DNA from: a virus
DNA: 52,320 bases
Strand: one strand, 5' to 3'
Virus record (IMG/VR): IMGVR_UViG_3300021964_000098
Span: 1-52,320 of that record
Shown piece by piece: positions 1-8,050 of this stretch (its first letter is position 1; every line of letters starts with the position of its first letter). Below the pieces are notes generated by a model that saw only the letters and a list, made by a program, of their open reading frames with translations, was not told the DNA's origin and ran no database searches. Both the position numbers and the translations under genes were made by a program.

Positions 1-1254
1 AAATTATGTGGATGGTGTTACGTCTAATTTACAAACGCAACTAGACAACATCTCAGTAACTTCAGGCACTCTTACCAAGACATTCGCACAGGATGAAGTG
101 GCTACTATTACTTTGTCTAGCAGTATTGCTACGCCCGTAGTATCTGTGACTAAAGAAGTGGCTCAGTCAGGTGTAAGCAATAATGCGTGGGATGTTAATT
201 CAACGTCAGAGAACTACACCCGTTTAGACTCTGCTCCTGCGACTACTTTGGATTTTGTTCCAGACACATCAAATACAAGCTATTCAAATAAAAGTGTTTC
301 TGTAGCATCAACAGAGAATGGTTTGCAAGGTATTTACTTAAAAGATGATGGCACAAAAATGTATCTTGTAGGCTATCAAAATGATGCGGTTTTGCAGTAC
401 ACACTATCTACTGCTTATGACGTTTCTACAGCAACGTATGATTCTGTAAGTTTTAGCGTAACGCCAGAAGGAAACACCGTTCCAAGCGGTTTGTTTTTTA
501 AGCCTGATGGAACAAAAATGTATGTTCTTGGATATGGGAACGATACTGTTTTTCAATATGCCTTATCAACTGCTTGGGATATATCTACAGCATCTTATGA
601 GTCAAAAAGTTTTAATGTAAATAGCCAAGAAACACAACCGACTTTTGTTCACATGAATGATGATGGAACAAAAATGTACATCGTAGGTTTTACTAATAAT
701 ACTTTTTATCAATATACATTATCTACTGCGTATGATGTAAGCACAGCGTCTTATGAAACTTTTTATGACCCGTCTGAAGCAACTTCGCCAAAAAATCTAG
801 CATTTTTAGCAAATGGCTCTGTAATGATTATAGCTGATAACACTAATGACTCTCTGTATCAATACAGCTTGTCTACGGCATATGACATAAGCACAGCAAG
901 CTATGATTCCAAGTCATTTAGTTTGGCTTCTCAAGATAGTCAGCCAAATGGAATGTACATTACTTCTGATGGAAATCTTTATATTGCTGGTGGAGCAAAC
1001 AATACTGTCTTTCAGTATTCATTGCCTTATGGCAGCTTTTCTCTAGGCACAGGCTCATTTGCATCTGCTGACGTAGGCAAGACCATTGAAGCTAACAGTG
1101 GTGCGTTTGTTCTAACATCTACCGCTGGCGCTGTATCTCAAACTACTGCACCCACTTCATACGCTCAAGTAGCTTCAGGCTCTTGGGAGATGTATGGCGT
1201 TGTGTTTAACACGACTGATGGTGACTTGGAGTTGAGTGGCATAACAACGGGTCA
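1..1254 (+). repeat. Left copy of a diverged direct repeat shared with 51073-52320
   Basis: Position 1 aligns with 51073 and 1254 with 52320. The copies are identical for the first 127 bases, differ by scattered substitutions to ~265, are strongly diverged across the five-repeat array (~270-1030), and become near-identical again from ~1042 to 1254. Lengths differ by only 6 bases. Either two alleles of one fibre gene at the ends of an incompletely closed circular assembly, or two tandem paralogous fibre genes. Confidence 0.85.
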
Positions 1255-3376
1255 GTTTGATGTATCTACGGCATCGTTTTCCCAAAACTTTTCAGTTTCA
1301 GCGCAAGAGGCATCCCCGCTAGGAGTAACCTTTAACACCGATGGAACAAAGATGTTTATTACTGGGCAGTCGGGAGACGATGTAAATGAGTATAATTTAA
1401 CTACTGGTTTTGATGTTTCCACTGCTAGCTATTCCCAAAACTTTTCAGTGTCATCACAAGAAACAAACCCACACGGAGTGGTTTTTAATACCGATGGCAC
1501 CAAGATGTTTGTCGTTGGTAGCGGAGGCGATGACGTAAACGAATATAATTTAACTACTGGCTTTGACGTTTCAACAGCAAGCTATAGTCAAAACTTTTCT
1601 GTTAGTTCGCAAGATACCAATCCAAGAAGCATAGCCTTTAACTCTGACGGCACCAAAATGTTTATGCTCGGTAGCAATGGTGCGGATGTTAATGAATATA
1701 CATTATCCAGCGGGTTTGATGTTTCTACTGCTAGTTATTCTCAAAACTTTTCAGTTTCATCACAAGAATCAGTTCCGGAAGGAATGGCCTTCAATACTGA
1801 CGGCACTAAGATGTTTATTACAGGAACGTCAGGAGATGATGTTAATGAATATACACTTTCAACCGGCTTTGATGTTTCCACAGCTTCATACTCTCAGAAT
1901 TTTTCGGTCTCAGCACAAGAAACAGAGCCAACAGGAATAGCCTTTAACTCTGACGGCACCAAAATGTTTATTGTTGGCACTAATGGAATAGAGGTAAATG
2001 AATACACATTAGGCTCAACAGCTATTCCGACTGGCTACCACGCAGTCCACACCACAACCTCTACAGACTCTACCTACTGGACTGACATTAACTCTATGAC
2101 CGCAGATGAAGCTGCTGGTGATGGAAGTATCTTCTACTGTATATCAACAGACGATAGGTCTACTTGGAAGATTGCCCATAACACTGACGGCATACGTTCT
2201 ATTGTTCGTAACAACTCAGGCACTTGGCAGTACAACTCTAACGGTACTTATGCGTCTACTACTTGGACTAACGCGACTACCAACACAGAGTTGAATGCTT
2301 TGCAGGAGGCTATGGAAGCATCAGGAGTAAACAACGCATACGATATTTCTACTGCTTCATTTGTGGATAGTTTTGACGTTAGCTCGCAAGAGACAGACCC
2401 AAGAGATGTCCGATTTAATACTGACGGCACAAAAATGTTCGTAATTGGCACATTTGGGGGAAAGGTACAGGAGTATACATTAACAACTGGCTTTGATGTT
2501 TCTACAGCAAGTTTTTCCCAATTTTTTAGTGTTTATAGCCAAGAGACAGATGCACGAGGTTTAGCATTTAATAATGACGGAACAAAGATGTTTGTTGTCG
2601 GAATAGACGGTGATGATGTAAATGAATACACACTTTCTACTGGCTTTGATGTTTCAACTGCAAGTTACTCACAAAATTTCTCAGTCGCATCGCAGGAAAC
2701 AGCTCCTCAAGGAATAACATTTAATAATGATGGAACTAAAATGTTTATTGTGGGAAATGTTGGAGATGACGTTAATGAATATACATTGACTACAGGTTTT
2801 GACGTTTCAACAGCTTCTTATTCACAAAACTTTTCAGTCGCATCACAAGAAACAGCACCATCTGGAATCGCGTTTAATGCAGATGGGACTAAAATGTTTA
2901 TCTGTGGCGGAGGAGGAGACGATGTAAACGAGTATACATTAACTACGGGTTTTGATGTATCTACAGCATCTTATACGCAAAATTTTTCTGTATCGTCTCA
3001 AGAAACAAGCGTTGAAGGAGTAACATTTAATAATGACGGCAGTAAAATGTTTCTTGTCGGAATAGACGGTGATGATGTTAATGAATATACAGTAGGAACA
3101 GTGGTCTATCCAAACCAAATGAACAAGACGCAGCTTGACGCTGTATCTGACGCAAACCACTTCACACTAGCTAATGACCTAGATTTAGGCATTATCTTCA
3201 ACCTATCTAGCGGCACTACGGTTCCTTCCAGTGACGGTGTATCTATTAACTACGATGCCAACGTCCTGAACAAAGGAGCTATCTTAGGCACTGATTACGA
3301 CTTTGATGCTCCTGCGGCTACTAAGGTGAGGATAACTGCACTGGCTGCTAATAACCTGAAGGTGCGGGTGGTTTGA
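2..3376 (+). CDS. Tail fibre / receptor-binding protein with three five-repeat propeller arrays (5' end cut by window edge)
   Basis: The reading frame is open from the first codon (AAT at 2) and has no start, so the 5' end lies outside the window. Product of ~1124 residues. After a short N-terminal piece (YVDGVTSNLQTQLDNIS) come three arrays of ~51-residue repeats, each repeat of the form DVSTASYxQxFxVSSQE, FNxDGTKMFxxG, DDVNEYxL. Array 1 is at about nt 275-1030, array 2 at 1255-2010, array 3 at 2335-3100, and each holds exactly five repeats. A module at ~1040-1255 (ASADVGKTIEAN) separates arrays 1 and 2, and another at ~2015-2330 separates 2 and 3. The repeat pattern resembles beta-propeller blades (inference). 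Followed at once by small membrane-protein genes. The first ~260 nt are nearly identical to 51073 onward, where a complete N-terminus is present. Receptor binding is inferred from position and architecture. Confidence 0.8.
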   Translation, partial: NYVDGVTSNLQTQLDNISVTSGTLTKTFAQDEVATITLSSSIATPVVSVTKEVAQSGVSNNAWDVNSTSENYTRLDSAPATTLDFVPDTSNTSYSNKSVSVASTENGLQGIYLKDDGTKMYLVGYQNDAVLQYTLSTAYDVSTATYDSVSFSVTPEGNTVPSGLFFKPDGTKMYVLGYGNDTVFQYALSTAWDISTASYESKSFNVNSQETQPTFVHMNDDGTKMYIVGFTNNTFYQYTLSTAYDVSTASYETFYDPSEATSPKNLAFLANGSVMIIADNTNDSLYQYSLSTAYDISTASYDSKSFSLASQDSQPNGMYITSDGNLYIAGGANNTVFQYSLPYGSFSLGTGSFASADVGKTIEANSGAFVLTSTAGAVSQTTAPTSYAQVASGSWEMYGVVFNTTDGDLELSGITTGQFDVSTASFSQNFSVSAQEASPLGVTFNTDGTKMFITGQSGDDVNEYNLTTGFDVSTASYSQNFSVSSQETNPHGVVFNTDGTKMFVVGSGGDDVNEYNLTTGFDVSTASYSQNFSVSSQDTNPRSIAFNSDGTKMFMLGSNGADVNEYTLSSGFDVSTASYSQNFSVSSQESVPEGMAFNTDGTKMFITGTSGDDVNEYTLSTGFDVSTASYSQNFSVSAQETEPTGIAFNSDGTKMFIVGTNGIEVNEYTLGSTAIPTGYHAVHTTTSTDSTYWTDINSMTADEAAGDGSIFYCISTDDRSTWKIAHNTDGIRSIVRNNSGTWQYNSNGTYASTTWTNATTNTELNALQEAMEASGVNNAYDISTASFVDSFDVSSQETDPRDVRFNTDGTKMFVIGTFGGKVQEYTLTTGFDVSTASFSQFFSVYSQETDARGLAFNNDGTKMFVVGIDGDDVNEYTLSTGFDVSTASYSQNFSVASQETAPQGITFNNDGTKMFIVGNVGDDVNEYTLTTGFDVSTASYSQNFSVASQETAPSGIAFNADGTKMFICGGGGDDVNEYTLTTGFDVSTASYTQNFSVSSQETSVEGVTFNNDGSKMFLVGIDGDDVNEYTVGTVVYPNQMNKTQLDAVSDANHFTLANDLDLGIIFNLSSGTTVPSSDGVSINYDANVLNKGAILGTDYDFDAPAATKVRITALAANNLKVRVV

Positions 3377-3589
3377 TTGGTTCATGTCTTTATCCTTATA
3401 GTACTCATAGGAGGCGAGGAAGCGTCTAGCACTTGTGATCAAGCAATGTGTTTCTATGACGTAAACAGATGTAATTACTTTGCAAGCAAGTTGAGATGGA
3501 GAGGATCTCCAAGTACATCTAGCCCCATCTCAGCTTACTGCAAGCCAATCTTGGTTGATTCAAGTCAAGAAGGCGTGAGGATCTACTAG
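3377..3589 (+). CDS. Small Cys-containing protein with N-terminal hydrophobic segment
   Basis: 70 residues from a TTG start immediately after the fibre stop codon. Residues 2-12 (VHVFILIVLIG) form a short hydrophobic stretch that could be a membrane anchor or signal. The remainder is polar with four cysteines (CDQAMC, RCNYF, AYCKP). The pattern of Cys, Tyr/Phe and a terminal AYCxP is reminiscent of small hypothetical proteins of other marine podoviruses, but I cannot name a family. Its stop overlaps the next start by one base, which supports translation as part of the late operon. Function unknown. Confidence 0.6.
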   Translation: MVHVFILIVLIGGEEASSTCDQAMCFYDVNRCNYFASKLRWRGSPSTSSPISAYCKPILVDSSQEGVRIY

Positions 3590-4056
3590 TGGCAGCAGAA
3601 ATCATAGCAGCCGTTTCAGCGGCTAATCAAGCTTTTAATTTTATTAAGAAAGCTGTACATAAAGGAAGAGAATTACAAGATCTAACCAATGCTATAGGTG
3701 CTTTTTGGGATGCTCGTGAAGAGGTTAGTGTCCTTGAACAGAAAGCAACAAATCCTAGCAAAATGCAAAAGATATTTGGTGGTAAGTCTGTAGAAGCCCA
3801 AGCATTAGAAGTGACATTGCAGAAACAACGTGCAGAAAATTTAGAGCGAGAATTAAAAGATATATTTTTATGGACAGGGAATGGTCATCTTTGGACTGAA
3901 ATGATACGCGAAAGGTCACGTATAAGAAACACTAGAATTGCAGCAGCTAAACAAGCCGCTCAAACAAAAGCAGCAATGATAGACTTAGCAATTATTGGTG
4001 GAACTGTAATTGGTATATTTATAATTGCAATGGGAGCTACCTCCATTATACTATAA
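3589..4056 (+). CDS. Membrane-anchored helical protein
   Basis: 155 residues, GTG start overlapping the upstream stop by one base. Mostly alpha-helical and charged: residues ~20-115 include heptad-like stretches, and an Ala-rich N-terminus (EIIAAVSAANQAFNFIKKA) is amphipathic. A single C-terminal membrane segment lies at about residues 130-153 (IDLAIIGGTVIGIFIIAMG), so the protein is probably tail-anchored in the inner membrane. It precedes two more membrane-protein genes in the fibre-to-internal-protein gap, a usual place for podovirus lysis genes. A lysis role (pinholin or spanin-like) is a guess from position; no diagnostic motif was seen. Confidence 0.65.
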   Translation: MAAEIIAAVSAANQAFNFIKKAVHKGRELQDLTNAIGAFWDAREEVSVLEQKATNPSKMQKIFGGKSVEAQALEVTLQKQRAENLERELKDIFLWTGNGHLWTEMIRERSRIRNTRIAAAKQAAQTKAAMIDLAIIGGTVIGIFIIAMGATSIIL

Positions 4057-4070
4057 AATGGAATTAAGAT

Positions 4071-4313
4071 ATGGATCAGTTAGAATTAGAAAAAATAATT
4101 AGTCAAGCTGCTCAAGAGGGAGCAAAGCAAGCACTAAAAGATATTGGGCTGTCAGACCAAGAAGCCTATGATGATGTAAAAGAGCTAAGAAATCTTTTAG
4201 ATGTTTGGAGGGCTACTAAGTCTACAGTAGGACAGACTATTGCTAGGATGCTTACTACCTCAATTTTAACTGCTTTGGCTATAGGCATTTGGATGTCTTG
4301 GGGTGTGGAATGA
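4071..4313 (+). CDS. Small membrane protein, DUF6127-like
   Basis: 80 residues: a charged helical N-terminal half containing VKELRNLLDVWRATKSTVGQ (residues ~36-55), then one membrane segment at the C-terminus (TTSILTALAIGIWMSWG). The 'ELRxLLxxWRxxK' motif followed by a terminal membrane helix resembles the DUF6127 family of small phage membrane proteins, which is often found beside holins (family recognition from memory, not searched). The stop codon overlaps the holin-like start in an ATGATG/TGA arrangement, suggesting translational coupling. Probably contributes to lysis; function not proven. Confidence 0.6.
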   Translation: MDQLELEKIISQAAQEGAKQALKDIGLSDQEAYDDVKELRNLLDVWRATKSTVGQTIARMLTTSILTALAIGIWMSWGVE

Positions 4314-4717
4314 TGGGATTAGTAGATACACTAATAGGGCCTGTATCTTCTATACTAGATAAGTTTATAGAAGATAAAGATAAAAAAGCACAGCTTGCTC
4401 ATGAGATAGCTACCATGAGTGAAAAACACGCGAACGAGGTAGTAAAAGCTCAACTAGAGATTAACAAAACAGAGGCTCAACATCACAGTATGTTTGTAGC
4501 GGGGTGGCGGCCTGCGATAGGCTGGGTATGTTGCCTTGGTATGGCTGGTAATTTTCTTATTATTCCATTTGTCAATATGGCACTAGAATTAATGGAAACT
4601 GGAGTATTAGTTCCTATGATTGAGCTAGATTTAATGATGCCTGTGTTGATGGGTATGTTAGGTCTAGGAGCTATGCGAACTGTAGAAAAAGTTAAAAAGG
4701 TAGATAGGAAAGCATAA
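4310..4717 (+). CDS. Holin-like protein, 3-TM gene-transfer-agent holin type
   Basis: Start chosen at ATG 4310 because it overlaps the upstream stop (4311-4313); a more distal in-frame ATG at 4289 lies inside the upstream gene. ~135 residues: an N-terminal amphipathic segment (LVDTLIGPVSSILDKFIEDK), a charged helix (residues ~30-60), the motif FVAGWRPAIGWVCCLGMAGN, two further hydrophobic segments, and a basic C-terminus (VEKVKKVDRKA). The 'WRPxxGW' followed by multiple membrane helices is characteristic of the 3-TM holin family seen in gene transfer agents and marine phages (PF11351 as I recall). Expected to make inner-membrane holes that release or activate the lysozyme at 18611. Confidence 0.75.
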   Translation: MMGLVDTLIGPVSSILDKFIEDKDKKAQLAHEIATMSEKHANEVVKAQLEINKTEAQHHSMFVAGWRPAIGWVCCLGMAGNFLIIPFVNMALELMETGVLVPMIELDLMMPVLMGMLGLGAMRTVEKVKKVDRKA

Positions 4718-4992
4718 TGAAAGATTCTAGACTAGAAAGAGCTGGAGTGGCTGGGTTTAACAAACCTAAGCGTACACCTAAGCATCCTACTAAGAGTCAT
4801 GTTGTTGTAGCCAAAGTAGGCGATCAAGTTAAGACTATACGTTTTGGTCAGCAAGGCGTTTCTGGTGCAGGTAAAAATCCTCAGTCAGCATCTGAAAAGT
4901 CTAGGAGAAAATCTTTTAAGGCTCGTCATGCTAAAAATATTTCTAAAGGTAAAATGTCAGCGGCTTACTGGGCTGATAAGGTCAAGTGGTGA
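4717..4992 (+). CDS. Small basic conserved phage protein (KPKRTPKHPTKSHVVVAK type)
   Basis: 91 residues, very basic. Begins one base inside the holin stop. Two segments stand out: KPKRTPKHPTKSHVVVAK near residues 17-34 with the following IRFGQQGVSGAGK, and the C-terminal KSFKARHAKNISKGKMSAAY-WADKVKW. I recognise this combination as a recurrent small protein of T7-like marine phages but cannot assign a function. The basic, Gly/Ser-rich composition would suit nucleic-acid contact or a virion-packaged peptide; that is inference. Sits between the holin and the internal virion protein genes. Confidence 0.65.
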   Translation: MKDSRLERAGVAGFNKPKRTPKHPTKSHVVVAKVGDQVKTIRFGQQGVSGAGKNPQSASEKSRRKSFKARHAKNISKGKMSAAYWADKVKW

Positions 4993-4997
4993 TATAG

Positions 4998-7900
4998 ATG
5001 GCTAAAAGAAAAAAATATCAGATCGGCGGTAGGACTGACGAATTTTACTACGGCGAAGAAACTGAAGGTAGAGATATTGGTATTGATCCTAATCTTGATC
5101 TAGGTACTGTTAACATTACCCCTCCTCCTCCGGGTGGTGGTAACGGTGGTGATGATGGTGGTAATGGTGGTAATGGTGGTGATGATGGTGGTAATGGCGG
5201 TAGTCCTGATCTTACTACTCAAGTTTTACAGTTTGCAGGAAGAGAAGGAGGAGCATCTAATTTAGATATTGCTAATTACATTACTCAAATTGGAGCTGAT
5301 GTAAATAAAGTAGCAGATGCTATGGGTATAGACAGAGAAAGAGCTAATACAGTATTTAATGCGCTTTCAGATGATAAAACTGCTGACTTTGTTAGATATC
5401 AAGAACAAAATCCTAATGCTACAAATCAACAGTTAGCTCAGTTTGTAAAAGATACAGGAGCTGATATAGGTTTAGTGGCTGATGCCCTTGAGATTGATAG
5501 GGATGTAGGTCTTCAGATGTATAGGGACGCTTTGGGTTCTGCTGGAGAAACAGAAAAAGTAGCAGAGACTGTTGTTACAGGAATTACTTCAGAAACTCCG
5601 GGTACATATCGCGCTCCTACTGTTGATGTAGCCGATTATGTTCAGCCTCCTGAAGTAACTAAAGTAGATATAAGTGCTGGTGTAACTCCTCAAAGTGCTA
5701 TACAGCAACTTAATAAATTTGTTGATATACCTCCTCCTCCCGCTGTAACAGCCACTCAAATACAAGCTGCTACTGCTAGTGTTGCAGATGCAATAACTAA
5801 AAATCAAATAGATGCTTCACAATATGAAGCAGCCTTAGCAGAGGAGTTAAACAGAACTGTACCCGCCATAGGTACACAACGTCCTCCTATTACTGTAGAA
5901 GAAATTAAAGATATATCTTCTAGAGCGCAAGCCGCTACAATGGGAGACGTTACGGCAGGACTTGCACAGGCTGCTGACTTTACTATCAGCCCTGATGCTT
6001 TTGTGCCGGGAGTTACCGCAGCAGATATCAGAGTTGCACAGACTCCTGAGATTGAAGCACAACAACGAGAAGCTATTACAGGAACTGCTGGATCTGGCAT
6101 AGAAGCTCAAATACTAGAGACTGTTAACTATCAAGCTGCTCAAACTAGAGCTATCAAAGGCACAGCCGCTAAAGGTGCTGCTGCCTCTATGGTTGCTGAA
6201 GTGGGAGAGCTACCTGATGCTGTTGCTTCTGCTATTGTTGAAGATCCTGCAAATGTTGAAGCTATAGTAGATACACAGCCTGTTGAAATACAAGCTGCTG
6301 TTGCTGCCCTGCCCAACGAAGCTTTGGTATCTTCACAACTAGAAACACTTCTAGGTGGTTTGGAAGATGGACAGATACCAACATGGGCTAGGCCAGCCGT
6401 AGATATAGTTGAGCAGCGTTTGGCACAAAGAGGCATGGAAGTTTCTACAGTAGCTAGAGATGCTTTGTTTAATGCTATTATTCAAACATCTTTACCTATA
6501 GCTGAATCTAATGCACAAGCATTACAACAACGTGCCGCCCAGAACTTATCAAACGAACAGCAAGCAGCTCTTCAGCAGCAGTCTTCTCAAATGCAGTTAA
6601 GACTACAGAACCTTGCAAATCAACAAACTTCTGCAAGCCAAACAGCACAGATGGCGCAGAGCATGGCGCAGCTTCAAAGCCAGTTCCGTCAAGATGCGGC
6701 TTTGTTATCAGCACAGCAAGCACAGCAGATTCGTACACAGAACTTGGCAAACCGCCAAAGATCTGCTGAGTTAAATGCTCAGAACCAACAAGCTTCAAAT
6801 GCTCAAAATTTATCTAACGAACAACAGATGGAGCTTGCTAATCTTGAGGCTATGAATCTCACAGAGCGTGAGAACATGACAGCCGAGAACCAAGCAAGGC
6901 TTGCAGAGTTTCAAGTAGCAGCAGACTTTATATCTAAGAATGCAGCGTTTAAGCAGCAGATGGAATTAGCAAACCTAGATGCTGATCAGCAAGTAAGGCT
7001 TGCAAATCTTACAGCACTAAACAATGCTAGTTCAGACAACTTAAATGCTGCTCAACAAACAGAGCTTGCCAACCTGAATGCAAGAATGCAAACTAATCTG
7101 GCACAGGCGCAGATAGCTCAGTCAATGGGTGTTGCCCAGCTTAATGCTGACCAGCAAAGAGCTGTTGAAAACGCTAGAATGGTAGCTAATATTGATCTGA
7201 CTAAGTTCAATGCAGATCAGCAAGTGCAACTAGCAAACAGCCAGTTTATGCAGACTATTACGCTAACAGACTTTAATGCTAGGCAGCAAGCAGCTATGCA
7301 AAATGCTACAGCTTTAGCGTCTTTAGATCTTGCTACTGTTGATCAGAGAACTAGAGTAGCTATAGAAAATGCAAATAACTTTTTACAGATGGATATAGCT
7401 AATCTGTCTAATGCACAACAAGCTACTATTTTAGATCAGCAAATGGCGCAGCAAAGATTGTTGTCTGATCAATCAGCACAAAATTCAGCGGCTCAGTTTA
7501 ACGCTTCAACAGAAGCTCAGATTAATCAGTTCAATGCTAATCTTGCAGCACAGATAGAACAGTTTAATGCTTCTCAACTAAATGCTATGGCACAGTTTAA
7601 TGTGACTGAACAGAACAGAGTAGCTGCTATTAACGCAGGAAACGAGATAGATGTTCAGAAGTTCAATAATCAACTTACTTCACAGCTTGATCAGTTTAAT
7701 GCACAAATGGATCAGCAAAGAGAGATATGGAATGCTCAAAACGCTCAAGCTATAGAGCAGTCTAATATTGAATGGCGTAGACAGGCTAATACTATTAACA
7801 CTGCCGCAGAGAATGCAGCAAACGCTACAGCGGCTCAACAGGCATATAACTTGTCAACACAAGAACTTGCTAACGTATGGCAGCAGTTACGTGATGACTC

Positions 7901-8048
7901 TACCTATGCGCGAACAGCCTACCAAAACGAACAACAACGACAAACTACTTTGTATGCAACTGCACTTTCAAATGACCCCGGAGAAGCCGGAAGCACAGAG
8001 TATGTAGATAAACTTATTGCAACTGTTGATAAGATGTATGAGGATTAA
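4998..8048 (+). CDS. Large Gln/Asn/Ala-rich repetitive protein, probable internal virion protein
   Basis: 1016 residues. Short basic N-terminus, then a Pro run and a Gly-rich tract encoded by a triplet-rich repeat (5130-5205, GGT/GAT/AAT units), two similar ~55-residue helical units (residues ~75-180, each with 'GADxxxVADAxxIDR'), a Val/Thr/Ala-rich middle, and a long region (residues ~500-940) of helical repeats built on 'QMELANLNADQQ' and 'INQFNAN' phrases. The last ~80 residues (VWQQLRDDSTYARTA, YVDKLIATVDKMYED) are non-repetitive. No enzyme motif. Its size, position before other large virion-type genes and coiled-coil-like repeats suggest an internal core or ejection protein, but no homology was tested. 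Confidence 0.7.
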   Translation: MAKRKKYQIGGRTDEFYYGEETEGRDIGIDPNLDLGTVNITPPPPGGGNGGDDGGNGGNGGDDGGNGGSPDLTTQVLQFAGREGGASNLDIANYITQIGADVNKVADAMGIDRERANTVFNALSDDKTADFVRYQEQNPNATNQQLAQFVKDTGADIGLVADALEIDRDVGLQMYRDALGSAGETEKVAETVVTGITSETPGTYRAPTVDVADYVQPPEVTKVDISAGVTPQSAIQQLNKFVDIPPPPAVTATQIQAATASVADAITKNQIDASQYEAALAEELNRTVPAIGTQRPPITVEEIKDISSRAQAATMGDVTAGLAQAADFTISPDAFVPGVTAADIRVAQTPEIEAQQREAITGTAGSGIEAQILETVNYQAAQTRAIKGTAAKGAAASMVAEVGELPDAVASAIVEDPANVEAIVDTQPVEIQAAVAALPNEALVSSQLETLLGGLEDGQIPTWARPAVDIVEQRLAQRGMEVSTVARDALFNAIIQTSLPIAESNAQALQQRAAQNLSNEQQAALQQQSSQMQLRLQNLANQQTSASQTAQMAQSMAQLQSQFRQDAALLSAQQAQQIRTQNLANRQRSAELNAQNQQASNAQNLSNEQQMELANLEAMNLTERENMTAENQARLAEFQVAADFISKNAAFKQQMELANLDADQQVRLANLTALNNASSDNLNAAQQTELANLNARMQTNLAQAQIAQSMGVAQLNADQQRAVENARMVANIDLTKFNADQQVQLANSQFMQTITLTDFNARQQAAMQNATALASLDLATVDQRTRVAIENANNFLQMDIANLSNAQQATILDQQMAQQRLLSDQSAQNSAAQFNASTEAQINQFNANLAAQIEQFNASQLNAMAQFNVTEQNRVAAINAGNEIDVQKFNNQLTSQLDQFNAQMDQQREIWNAQNAQAIEQSNIEWRRQANTINTAAENAANATAAQQAYNLSTQELANVWQQLRDDSTYARTAYQNEQQRQTTLYATALSNDPGEAGSTEYVDKLIATVDKMYED
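5130..5205 (+). repeat. Triplet-based Gly-rich microsatellite inside a virion gene
   Basis: Tandem GGT, AAT and GAT triplets encode a GGNGGDDGGNGG tract that is itself duplicated. It forms a flexible linker between the first ~35 residues of the protein and its helical region. Such slippage-prone tracts often vary in copy number between isolates. Confidence 0.7.
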
Positions 8049-8050
8049 TT

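Noticed and set aside
1677-1940. Alternative-frame open stretches over the fibre repeats (also 2106-2294, 2248-2451, 2939-3160)
   Set aside because: They follow the repeat period of the fibre gene in other frames, have no ribosome-binding sites and show composition expected of shadows.
270-3110. Possible diversity-generating retroelement acting on the fibre genes
   Set aside because: The two fibre versions differ by block-level divergence, not adenine-specific substitutions, and no reverse transcriptase gene or template repeat was seen in the window.
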